Origin: Isochrysis galbana
Lineage: Eukaryota; Haptophyta; Isochrysidales; Isochrysidaceae
NCBI GenBank assembly: GCA_018136815.1
Contig: CM030943.1
Coordinates: forward strand, 2,031,946 to 2,054,619
Direction: 5' to 3'
Length of the DNA stretch: 22,674 nt
This document shows positions 9,473-19,467 of the stretch, one piece after another. The notes beneath the pieces were generated by a model. The model saw nothing but the letters and a program-made list of their open reading frames with translations. It was not told the origin of the DNA and made no database searches. Both the position numbers and the translations under genes were made by a program. Numbering within the stretch: the first letter of the stretch is position 1; each line of letters starts with the position of its first letter.

Positions 9473-9790
9473 CTACACGGTAGTCTTCAAGACTACGCGT
9501 TTGCGCAACCGTTCTACTCGGTAGGGACCGGAGTAGAGATATTGAAGTTTGTTGGCGTGGCCAGGGATTCGACGACAAACTCTGTCTCCTGGTTTGAAGG
9601 TGACTGCAGGGAACTGCTCAACTGCAGGGCAACTGCTCACCCTTCCTCGTCTCCTCCATATAGACGTGTGACGAAACTTGTTGTCTGCTTTTACGCGGTC
9701 GGTGCTCTTTGGTGTGGACATACACTCATCAGTGCTCTTTGGTGTGAGACGTGGATCGTGAATTTCAACGAGATATCGACCCTGCCCCAA
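9473..9790 (-). pseudogene. Integrase C-terminal (GPY/F) fragment of a Ty3/Gypsy element
   Basis: The frame contains VTFKPGDRVCRRIPG followed by KLQYLYSGPYRVERL, the GPY/F module found at the C-terminus of many Ty3/Gypsy integrases. It stops at a TAG eight residues later. There is no catalytic core upstream. A 30-bp tandem duplication gives the repeated residues TPKSTD (9702-9716 and 9732-9746), and a shorter duplication lies near 9603-9640. Its downstream edge is homologous to the upstream edge of the chromodomain fragment at 6321-6794. Confidence 0.7.
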
Positions 9791-10630
9791 GTCGAGTGAA
9801 TGGAGTCAGACCACGTGTGGGTTTCAACATGTGAAGTGTCAAGTTGAGTCAAGTAACCTCCAGTTGACAACGAAAGGTGTTAGCAGGGATGGGGATAATT
9901 GAACGCTTTTGGTCTTTGTGCCCTGTTGCCTTGGGCCCTCTTCCAACACTTCACTCCCTCTCCCACTCCCTCTTGCAACTACAACCAACCCAAGAAGCAC
10001 AACCCCCCTCGCCCTCTGTTTCAAGCACCAAAAATTTCGACTCAAGACAAGAGGGAGGATATGTCTTGAGGCGGCGTCGCTGCCCATGCCTAGCGCAAGG
10101 GTACGTAGCGCCCCCACTCAGACATCTCCTTCCCCACAGCTCCTCTCTGAGGAGTTGCTTCTCTCCTTCCCATTAGGCCCCCTTGCTGTGAGACCAGAAC
10201 AGGATCTTGGCGTGGGGGGCTGTTTGAGTGTTTGAGTGTGGAGGGAGGGGCGCTCCAGCGCTCCAGCTAGTGCAGGTAGAAAGCTAGTGAAGAGCTGGGT
10301 GGCATAAGGGGGAGGGGTGCTTGCGCTTGCCGCGGCAGGGAGTCCTGTCTTGAGTGTAGCGCTAGTTCCGTTCCTTTGCCGCGCCGCGACCCATAAAAAT
10401 TTGTTAAAAAATCTACAACCCAGGAGGCGCTTCAAATACGGTAAATACGGTTAATACGTGTTTCCCAGCTAGGCTCCACAGTCGAGTACAAACAACTACT
10501 CTACTGTGCGAGCGGTTTATACGTTTATATGGAGGACAAGACTCGCAGCGCCACGTCTATGAATAGTCTGCGCCCCTCCGCTTGGCGCGCTGCTGCGGCC
10601 CCTCTCTGCCGTCGCTTTTGGCGCCAAAAC
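9791..10630. other. Gene-free stretch
   Basis: No frame here has a recognisable domain. The integrase core expected upstream of the GPY/F fragment on the minus strand is absent. Short CT-rich runs occur near 9944-9975. Confidence 0.45.
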
Positions 10631-11266
10631 CCCCTTCCTTCCCCCCCCCCCCCCCTCTCCCCCCCCCCCCCCCCCTTTCGCTCTCCCCCTCTCCCCCTTT
10701 CTTCCCCCCTTTCATCCCCCTTTCATTTCCTTTTCATCCCCCTTTCATCCCCCTCCTTCTCCCCCTTCTCCCCTTCCTCCCTCTCTCCTTCTTTCCCTCT
10801 CTTCTCCCCCTTTCTTCCCCCCTTCCCCCTTCTCCCCCCCTTTCATCCCCCCTTCTCCCCCTTTCTCCCTCTCTCTCTCCTTTTTCCCCCTTTCTCCCCC
10901 TTCACTCCCCCTTCTCCCCCTTCTTCCCCCTTTTCTTCTCCCCCTTCTCCCCCTTCTTCTCCACCTTCTTACCCCCCCTTCTCCCCCCCTTTCTCCCCTT
11001 CCCCCCTCTCCCCCTCTCCCCCCTTTCCCCCCCCCCTCTCTCCTCTTCCCTCGCCGGCACATCTCTCCATCCTCCTCACCTCTCTGCCCCCTCTTACCTC
11101 TACTCTCGCTCTTCTTCTCTCTCTTCTCCCACTTCCCTCCCCTCTCCCTTCCTCGTGCCCTTTCTCTCTCTCCCTCTCCGGTTTTGACTGTCACGTTTCC
11201 CTCTCTTCCTCTCTCCTCCTCCCCCTCCCTCGCCCTACTCTCTCTCTCTTTCCTTTTTCTCTCTCC

Positions 11267-11306
<40 letters not shown>

Positions 11307-11440
11307 CGCTGCTCCCTCTCTTCCTGTGTTGCCCCTTTCCCCCCCTCCCCCCCCCCCCTCCCTCCCTCCCTCCCTCCCTCCCTCCCTCCCTCCCCAAGCC
11401 TGCCCCCCCCCCCCCCTTTCCCAACCACCCGTTCCTCCCC
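10631..11440 (+). repeat. Long polypyrimidine tract
   Basis: About 800 nt are nearly all C and T on the plus strand. They include C-runs of 10 or more near 10641-10673, a (CT)n block near 11280-11307 and (CCCT)n near 11357-11394. It ends just before the ATG of the SQ/TQ-cluster gene. It creates long spurious frames on both strands (Pro/Ser/Leu one way, Arg/Gly/Glu the other). It may serve as promoter or leader and can form unusual DNA structures. Confidence 0.9.
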
Positions 11441-11447
11441 TCGCAAC

Positions 11448-14400
11448 ATGACTTCCACCTCCTCCCCTGCCCCACTCGCCCGCCTCTCCTCGCTTCTCCA
11501 CCGTGCAGCTAAGCTCTCTCGTTGGTCTCTCCTCGATGAAGTCCACGATGCAATCCGCTCCAACGCGGGCCTCAGGCTCTCCTTCGCGCGGCGCGCGCGG
11601 GGGCTGCTCGCACACGATGGGCCACCACCCCTCTCGCCATGCCCAACCCTCCAGACCGACCTCGAAGCACCCTTTCCCAAGATGTTCATCGTGCAGAAGG
11701 AGCACCTCCTCTCTCGCGCCGATGCCATCGCAGAATGCCTCGGTGCGCCGCGCCAAAAGGGGATGGGGGGGGGAGGCGCTGGTGGTGGTGCAAGTACGGG
11801 TACACGGTTTGGGTGCTCACTCCGCACGGGGTGTGGGTGGGGTCGGGGATTGGGGGATGGGCGGACACTGGGCATGACGGCTGGCAGGCTGATGCGCAGC
11901 GTGCGAGGGGAAGGGGGGGCAAGGGGCGCATCATGAGTTGCGGAGCGCCCGTCCATTCCACGCCAGTGCGACGCTCTGGCTCGCCTGACGCTCAGTCTTG
12001 CTCGTCTCGCCTACCCTCGCAGAGTATCTGGGAAGATCGGCTAAGGCTCTTCAAGCCGCCACGCGCGATTCCAGTCCGCTCAGCTTGATGCCTAAGCACG
12101 AGCCGAGAGAGGCGGAGATGGACGACCTCTGCGACGCCGGGTATCGGAGTCCCGGCTACGAGGCTGGCCAGCATGCGAGTAGTGACAGGGCAAAGCACGT
12201 CGCCATGCTTGCGGGCGAGCGCGGAGAGCTGCCGGCGACGTCGACCTGGCTCCCTCTCATTGAGCTTGGGCGGCCAGCAATCGAAGCACCCACCCAGCTC
12301 GATCCTGCGTCGCAACTGTGGGCGTCCACGCAGACGGACCTCACGCAGCTGGACCCGCCCTATCTCTCGTCACAGCCAGATGCCTTGACACAGCTAGAGC
12401 CATCCTCGACGACCATATCCCCGACACAGCCCGATCCGGGCTCCGCACTGTACGCCGATCGAACACAGTGCTTCCACCCTGAGGCACCAGGATCTCCGGT
12501 TGCGGCTGCGGGATCTCCGGTGTCGCTTGCGCGAGACGAGGATGCGACATGCGGCGACCCGCAGTTGCGCAGCGAGGCCTCACGGGCAGCGAAGCAAGTC
12601 GGCTGCGATGACGCCACTACGCGGGGCCCCGTCACCCCGGCTGCAGCTGGCGGGCCATCCGAGGACTCGATGGTGAGAATGTTGGCCACGCGCACTCTCG
12701 TGCTGCCCAGTCACCACGAGCCGCATCCGACCAATGTCGGCGTGGCTGCTGGTGTCGGCGCGCCGTGTGCAGAGAAAGCGTGGGAGGCGGAGACGAACCA
12801 CCCTGTCGAACGGCGGCGCCGGCGGGCAGAGGGCCAGTCGCCCGCCTTCCCTGCACAAGTCGCAGTTTCAAATCCGGGCGAGGTGACGGCCAGATCGGGC
12901 GACGGAGCCAGAGAGCATGGAGGGGATGCACGTCATGGCAAGCGTCACCGAGGCGAGCAGAGCGCACAGGATGAGCGCGCGTCGCAGAGGACCAGAGCAG
13001 CCCCAATCGCGCGTGACGCGCACACGGGCGCTCCGATGACAGCCCTCGATGCGTTTTCCCAGCTGAGCTCTACCACCGCCAACTCAATGCGGGCCGGTGC
13101 GGAGGCGCATGCCACGGCCGGGACAGGGACCGACCAACGCCAACCGAGGAACCGCCAGGAGGCGGGCACGTCCGGGCACACGGACACCGGCGCGTGCGCG
13201 CCGTCGCACAGGCCCAACCCTGGCGGGCGACGAAGGCAAGGAGCGGGAGCTGTAGGGAGCGGTGGAGGCGGAGACGAGGGCTCGGAGGGCTCGGAGAGCG
13301 ATGCCGAGCGCCGCTCGGGGCGTGGTGGCAGCGGCGGCGGCGATGGCGGCGGGAATGGACGGGCGGCGGCGGGCGCCGAGGGAGAGGCGTCAGACCTGTA
13401 CGCGAGCATCGGGCTCTCCCAGAGCCAATGGCGAAGACTCTGGCGGATCATCGCAGTCGAGACCCTCAAGCATGATGAGTTCAAGGTAGGACCGCCTTAT
13501 TGGCTTGCGGCCGCGCGCCGCCACCCCGGTCTTCTGATGCCATGTGCCCTGCTCAAATTCGCTCATCAAGCCTTATTCCACGCCGCCGCTCCTGCTCCAG
13601 GCGCTCCAGCCGCTCATTGTGCGTGAAAGTGGCGGGGTGGCACCGCCAGGAGCGGCGCCGGTCCGCCCGGATACCTCGCTTGCAGTCGATGCCACAATGG
13701 CTCTCCAGTCCCTCCTCTCCTCACGCCGCCGTTCTCTCTCGGCCGGGGCAATCGCAACCATTGCGTTAGCTCTGATTGAGGTGGCCTCTGAGATCCATCC
13801 TTTGCTGAAGTCCTGCCCTGGCCTACGGGATGCGGCTCCCCTTGCCGCCATCGCATCGGCGCTCGTCGCGATTTGCGACCTGCTGGCGTCTACGGGAGAC
13901 ATGGACAACTTCTACAAGGTGCGGGATGCATGCCTGCTTTCAACGAATAGGTCCCTGCTCCCAGATTCTTGGAACGAGGCGGGCACGCATCTCCGGAAGC
14001 GGCTCATGCAGGTGGTCAAGGCTGCTTCGGGACACGCGGCAGCGTCTGATGGTGGGGACGGCAGCGGCAACGGAGATGCCGCTACTCAACTCCGGGGCCT
14101 TGTTCCCAAGCTCCAAGAGCTTGTTGTGACACTCCAAGAGCTTCCCATCTCTGTCGACAACGAAGCCAAGCGAGCGCACGAGTCAGCCGTCGCGGCGTAT
14201 GCGGACCTGCCGTCGTTTGACGATCTGGTTGCGGCCTCGTTGCAGCAGACGGACTCCAACGATGACGCAGAGGGGGGCAACGACGGAGAAGAGGTCATGG
14301 AGGTCGATGACGATGACATCGACACTGCGCCCCCACGCAAGCATCGCGAGAGAACTGGGGTTGGTTCCAGTGCCCCAGCTGCAAAACGGCGTGCTCACGG

Positions 14401-14464
14401 CGGCAAGAGCCGCGCAGACCGGGCACCATCAGGCCCCCAGCAGCGCCTACGCCGGCAACGCTGA
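11448..14464 (+). CDS. Unrecognised 873-residue protein with an SQ/TQ cluster, three exons
   Basis: The exons are 11448-11742, 12023-13485 and 13601-14464. Both introns are GT-AG and splicing keeps one frame to TGA 14462-14464. I do not recognise a family. Residues 1-98 are mostly helical and basic. Residues 189-247 hold eight SQ or TQ dipeptides, several as TQLDP or TQLEP. Residues about 270-555 are low-complexity, Gly/Ala/Ser/Arg-rich and probably disordered. The C-terminal exon starts with predicted helices (about 610-790), then an acidic run (806-827, EVDDDDID) and a basic tail (831-860, KHRER and AKRRAH) that could be a nuclear localisation signal. The start ATG follows the pyrimidine tract (CAACATGA). 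An SQ/TQ cluster plus NLS suggests a nuclear protein phosphorylated by ATM/ATR-type kinases, which is inference only. Confidence 0.7.
11743..12022 (+). other. Intron 1 of the SQ/TQ-cluster gene
   Basis: The 280-bp GT-AG intron has donor G|GTGCGC and acceptor CTACCCTCGCAG. Splicing splits a Glu codon and joins ADAIAECL to EYLGRSAKAL, a smooth helical stretch. The upstream frame otherwise runs into Gly-rich sequence and a stop at 11936. Confidence 0.65.
13486..13600 (+). other. Intron 2 of the SQ/TQ-cluster gene
   Basis: The 115-bp phase-0 intron has donor AAG|GTAGGA and acceptor CCTGCTCCAG. It joins HDEFK to ALQPLIVRE. A second acceptor 9 nt downstream would also keep frame, removing three residues. 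Confidence 0.65.
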
Positions 14465-17059
14465 GACCCATGGTCCTCTCTACTCTTTTGAGACAGATGA
14501 TCTTTTCTTGTCTGTTGGCGGTCCGCCTTGAGACTTCCTCCTCGGGCCTGCTCTAGACGGGCCAGACTGAAGTATCCTGAAATATATCTGTGCACGCAAA
14601 TCTGCGCCAGTTCTACCCGCCTAGCAGGCCGCCGTCTCGTCTGGTAGGCCTTGCGCCATGGATTGGTCGCTATGGGCAATCCGTCCTCATCTAAGCGCTC
14701 TCATATTCAGCTTGTCTACGCGCGCACATGCTCGCAAGGCCATAGACCCTCCCAGCGCCGGGCACGCATTGTGGCTAGGCAGCCTGCTGCCAAGGCTACT
14801 CGGGCGAGGCTCCGGCGTCGTGCCATGCTCCCACAGCCGATGTGGATGCGGGTCTTGCTGCGGTATTCGCGGTGGCCCGCGTCCCCGCCCTGCGTGCCTG
14901 GCGCCACAATGATGTGACGCGTCCCATAGTACCTCCCTGCTAATCAATGCAGCGGCAGGCCTCCGTGGCGCGTACAACCACTTCCTGCACTCTCACCTAC
15001 TATCACCACGCACGAGGACTCCTTGAGTCGATCTATCGCTATACTTCGATTCACGCAATGTCCGTCCCCATTCCCACAGGGATCCTCAAACAAATCGCTC
15101 TGTTTTCTTGTTGCTATCCGCTTGTCTCAAGCGGCAGCGCGTCGCTCGCTGTGCCACAAATGTCCTGGAGCATGGCATCAATCAGAAGAGATGGAACATG
15201 CCGTTAGGGCGTCAATGAGACGGAACCGGGTCACGCCACATTGTCAGTGTTTTTGTGACGTGCCTTCCCGAGGTAGTGGCACTTTGCTGTGGGGAATGAG
15301 ACGGCGGCTGGGCACGCACGTGGCCATGTCGAGTAAAACTGCACGTAAGTGTGCGTTGCCTGCGTGCAGTGCTAGGAGTGATTGAGTATATCGTGTTTGA
15401 GTGTGTTGGCTAGGCATCTAGGTAGTAAGGTTGGTGACGGAGTCGTTGCGCATATAATAATAATTAATGTGCCTATATCCTAGCCAACCTCACTAGCTAA
15501 GCTTGGACATAACGTTTCAGTCCCGGAATCCCGCCATGCCTGACGGGCCAGGTGTCCAAGTGATACCGGGGGGTGGGGGCACTGCCCCCTCCCCTCGACA
15601 TTTGTCCTCTCCCCAGTGCATGCACCGACCCCGCGCACCCCAGCGCGTCCTCTCCTCGAGTCCACGTCGGGGGAAAACCCCTTTCAGGTAAAAGCAACGC
15701 AGGGGGGGGGGGGGGGGGCACTCGTGAGATAGGAGCCCAGAAGCGCTTATCTCCCTCGCTAGAGCGAGTGGCCGCGGCGAGCCGCGGCCCTTAGCCGATC
15801 TGCTGACCGGCCGCGCCTGCCGAGAGAGACGCCAACTCCAATGCTCTGCCTCCGGTTGCGAACATGCTTGGTCTGCGGAAGGTTGGATTCACTCGCGCAA
15901 GCGCAATAGGCTTGGCCAAGGCACGGTTGATCGGCTTGGGAGGGCTCACACAAACTTGTTACTTGAATCCAAGCTCGAAGAGTGGGAGTCAGCCGTGTTG
16001 CCTTGCTTGGGAATTAGACATGGTCGCTGAGGATCCCGCCGATGATGGTAAGTGTTGATTAAATATAAATATAAATAAAGGCTATGTAAGTATGTAAGTA
16101 GCTGTGTTGAAGACTCAATTCGAAAGATTCTTGATTCTTGCTCATCTTGTATCTATATTTGATATATCACATGTCACATTATCTTACGCTTACGCATCGG
16201 CGTGCGGCAGCGCGCGTTTTGCCGTTGTGGCATTTGCGCACGTGCGTTGAGTTAGAGTGCGGAGCACATGCAGAAGCACATGGGAGCTAACCTAATCGCT
16301 AATCGTCCCTCTATCTCCATCCCCCCCCCCCCCCTCTCCCCCCGTCCCTCCCCCTCATCCCTCCCCCGCACTCAACTAACTATAGACCCTCTACGCCCTC
16401 CAACCAAAGCTGGCGCTAGCTGGCATGACTAGCTCTAGCTCTTCGACCTAAAGTACAGGTGCTAGCTAGCGGACCACCAAGAGCTGGCGCAAGGTACTGG
16501 CGCTAGTGATAGCTCCAAAACCCGTGCAAGCTAGCGAGCTGTTGCCCCAGCACTGGAAAGGAGGCTTGTGGGGGGTTGTGGTTGTGGCAGGCGCGGTTGG
16601 GGGTGGCTCAGGCGGCGCGTGCTTGGCTTGTATTGACTCGTTGACTCGGGGTATAACGTAGACTCGGGAACTCGGAGGACTCGCTGGGGAACGCGGAGAG
16701 GGACTCGACGGAGTTGCTTACAAAAACCACTCACGAAAAACCCAAACCCAAACGACCTTGGGCTCAGAAAACTATCGTAAACACTCCGGAATCATACGAT
16801 GAACAAAACCTTCCCGCGCGGCGAAGGCTGAGGTCGCCCCCCCCCCCCCCCCCCCCCCCCCCAATGAGCCACCGTACAAAATATCTGTGGTGAAGTGGTG
16901 AAGAAGCATTGAGAGAACTGGGTGAAGAGGTGAAGTGGTGAAGTGGTGAAGGCACTGGGTTGTGGTTGTGGCTGCGCGGAGCATTGAGAGAACACGCGGT
17001 GCCTCGGCCCGGCAGTACAGAGCTAGAAACCGATGGCGCCGCGGCGCGGAGCTCTAATA
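14465..17059. other. Gene-poor stretch with low-complexity tracts
   Basis: No frame here has a domain or convincing splice signals. It holds a 17-G run (15702-15718), an AT-rich patch (about 16055-16080), a C-rich run with flanking CT sequence (about 16307-16375) and a 26-C run (16837-16862). A ctagc/agct-rich patch lies at about 16410-16535. The first few hundred bases are probably the 3' end of the SQ/TQ-cluster gene. Confidence 0.5.
16888..16993 (+). repeat. Short GTGAAGTG-type tandem repeat bounded by a 14-bp repeat
   Basis: Units close to ggtgaagt recur several times. The 14-mer agcattgagagaac occurs at 16905-16918 and again at 16980-16993. The 15-mer ggttgtggttgtggc at 16958-16972 also occurs at 16574-16588. 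Confidence 0.65.
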
Positions 17060-17475
17060 ATGACACCTCTCTCTTCTCTCTCTCTCTCTTCCATGTCACG
17101 GCGGCCGATGGAGCGCCTCATCTGAAGCAGTGTTATAACAGAAAAAGTGTCTTTGAAAGAAAGAAAGTCCTCCTACTACCTCTCATGTCCTCTCTCCTCT
17201 CGTCCGGTTTCTCCTAGACTCTCTCCTCATCCTCGCGTTTTTTCGTTGACTCTTCTTTCGGACAATCTTCACGTCCCTTTTCCCACACAGAAAGAGACAG
17301 AGAGAGGACCCGCTCGCGGTCCACTTCGTCTCCGACAAAAAATCCCCTGACATTCATTCGGAGGGTGTGTCCTTCTCTCGTCCGGTCCCTTCTTCGGACT
17401 TCTTTCTCTTCTCCATAATGAAGAGAGAGCGGGTGTCCTCGCCTCTCGTGGCGTCGGTCGACGGAGAGCAGCGAC
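17060..17475 (+). promoter_or_regulatory. CT-rich leader/promoter region of the glycosyltransferase gene
   Basis: The plus strand carries repeated ctctctc and tcctctc runs (for example about 17068-17093 and 17168-17230), thinning out toward the ATG at 17476. It matches the CT-rich regions before the other genes. An upstream exon encoding a membrane anchor could also lie here, but none is convincing. Confidence 0.35.
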
Positions 17476-19138
17476 ATGGGCCAGAACGAGCTCTTGGGCG
17501 TGATCGGCATCTTCTCACACGACGGACACCGCGATCACCGTGACGCGATCCGACAGACGTGGGCACACTCCGGCGAGCCCTACGGCTTGATCACACGCTT
17601 CGTGATGAGGGGCATCAACTCCAGCGCAAGAGATGAGGCAAGGACCATCGCAGGTGCGAGCGAGACTGGGTGGCCCAACAAATTCGGACCGAGATCAGCT
17701 GTGCGTACGCACGGCAGGCAGATGGGAGGGTGGACAGCCGTGCACCCCATGAGGAGTTGCGCATATTTGCCTGCTGGGAGAGCAAGAGCACCGCCTGGCA
17801 GGCGTTTACAAGGGGGTTTCAGCCCGACAGACAGAAGAGGCTGTACGATCACGCACGTGGGGTGAAGGAGCCCTGCACGTGCAGGACGGTTCCTCCTAGT
17901 TAGTGCCGTACTCGAGTAGTCTGATGTGTCCCGTGTTAGAAACCCTTTCGAGGTCCATCCTTCCTGTCCTCCTCTCGATTTCCACACCAGATATCTTCTT
18001 CCTCGAAGACCTGAATGCGGGACTAAGCCGGCGGATTGGCCCAATTGTTACCCTAATGTCGTGGATTCGGTCCGCTGTCGCCACGTGGCCAGAGGCGGAG
18101 CTCATTGGAAAGGCGGACGACGATGTCTGGGCGAATCTTCCGGGCACTGCGCTCCACGTGCGGCGAGTGCTGGCGCAGCTGAAAAACGACTACGGAATAA
18201 CCGAAATGCTCTGGGGCGTGCTAGAGCATTACCATTGGATCCTCCACCGCGGCACGCCTAAGTATATGGTCTTCGAGTACAAGCCAAGGTGTATGCATAT
18301 GGAATGGAAGCCGACCCCCCCCTTTTCGGAGGTGAAGATGCCGTATGAGCTGCGGGCAAATGCATCTCACACGTCTCATGAAGGCCGACGAGTGCCGGGT
18401 TCATTCTGGCCTTCCGACTTCAATCGCACCATACTCATGGGGCCGTTCCCCTTCATGAAAGGCCCTCTGATTTTGGTCACACGAAATCTCTTGCATGCGT
18501 TGGTCGCCGACCAGACAATCAATGACTATGTGTCTTACATCACCACCGCTTCAATCGACCAACAGTACAAGCAACTGATGCCATACGAGGACGTCTTCCT
18601 CGGGGCAGCACTGGCGCATATTCGATTGCCTCCAACCAACAAGAACGATTTTGCTGCTGCGTACGTGGGCATTGGGAGGGGCGAGTTTGCTCCAGAGCAC
18701 GGCCTCATTGCCACAAACACAACGCTGATCTATCATGCAAAGACGAAAAAGCCGATGTGGATCTGCCTTTTGCATCGGTGGATGGCGGAGCATGGTGACC
18801 TGATGGCCATACCCACTTCCTTGGATTGTGGTCGCAAAATACATGCACAGCCATCATGCTCTGGCGTGGATTGGCTTCCTTGCATGATGGCGCAAACGAC
18901 TCACACGCCGCATAACGTGGACGTGAGGCACCTCCCCCAATTCACAAAGCTAGCTGCTCGTCGCTTCGTCCGGCCTTACGGTTGTTATCATGCTCAACCC
19001 AACCAGATTGGGCCCATACCAGATTATTTTCTCGATGCCGCGGGTGGTGTCGACGTGGCATTGGCATCAGCAAAGACAGCAAAGTCATCGCACCGCTCCA
19101 TCAAGCAGCAAAAGAAGTACGTGCAAAGTCTAACGTAA
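17476..19138 (+). CDS. GT31-like (beta-1,3-galactosyltransferase-type) glycosyltransferase, two exons
   Basis: The exons are 17476-17653 and 17991-19138 (337-bp intron), giving 441 residues. Exon 1 shows the opening strand and motif of GT31 enzymes: LLGVIGIFSHDGHRDHRDAI then IRQTW (25-29). Exon 2 carries FFLED, the DxD-type metal and nucleotide-sugar site KADDDVW (DDD at 102-104), and the downstream EDVFLG (259-264) that matches the family's EDV-G motif. The family transfers a sugar from a UDP-sugar onto glycans in the Golgi; donor and acceptor here are unknown. GT31 enzymes are normally type II membrane proteins, but no signal anchor is encoded. The first ATG (GACATGG) has an in-frame stop at 17419, so either an upstream exon is missed or the protein is atypical. 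An AATAAA lies at 19407. Confidence 0.75.
17654..17990 (+). other. Intron of the glycosyltransferase gene
   Basis: The donor is GCAG|GTGCGA. The acceptor CACACCAG is preceded by a pyrimidine-rich stretch (ttcctgtcctcctctcgatt). Splicing splits an Asp codon and joins ARDEARTIA to DIFFLEDLNAG, which reproduces the expected family spacing before the DDD motif. Confidence 0.75.
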
Positions 19139-19406
19139 TTGGGAAAGAGGCCCGTGGGCTGTGTTTGAGTCTAGCTCTTCGATCTACGCCGTTATGAATA
19201 AGTAAGCAACCTTCCTCTCCAGCGAGCTCCATGCTGTCTAAGCGGGGATGCACTAGCCTCCCTTATATGCTATACTTTGCTTTCAGACCAAGCATCAATC
19301 AACTATCGTTAGAACGATGGATAGGGTCGTGGAGCATGGAGCGCGCGCCAGCTCCAACTCCCCTCCTCTCTCGCCGTTGCAATCCTTCTGTGTAGGATGT
19401 GCTTAA

Positions 19407-19412
19407 AATAAA
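19407..19412 (+). terminator. Candidate polyadenylation signal
   Basis: AATAAA lies about 270 nt after the glycosyltransferase stop. It is a single short motif and could be chance. Confidence 0.25.
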
Positions 19413-19467
19413 GGTATGAGTCGCGTGGTGTGAGAAGGTTTCATTTGTATAGTTGAGATATTTGTCT

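Noticed and set aside
9154..9483. Zinc-knuckle gag fragment
   Set aside because: Cys residues are present, but the CX2CX4HX4C spacing is not met.
10529..11512. Long plus-strand Pro/Ser/Leu frame
   Set aside because: It is the translation of the polypyrimidine tract; no start context, domain or amino-acid diversity.
10745..11956. 403-codon minus-strand Arg/Gly/Glu-rich frame
   Set aside because: Reverse reading of the same tract and of exon 1 of the plus-strand gene; pure low complexity.
12945..13484. Minus-strand 179-codon frame
   Set aside because: Antisense shadow of the GC-rich exon 2 of the SQ/TQ-cluster gene.
17580..18044. Minus-strand frame over the glycosyltransferase intron
   Set aside because: No domain; it overlaps a well-supported intron and exon on the other strand.
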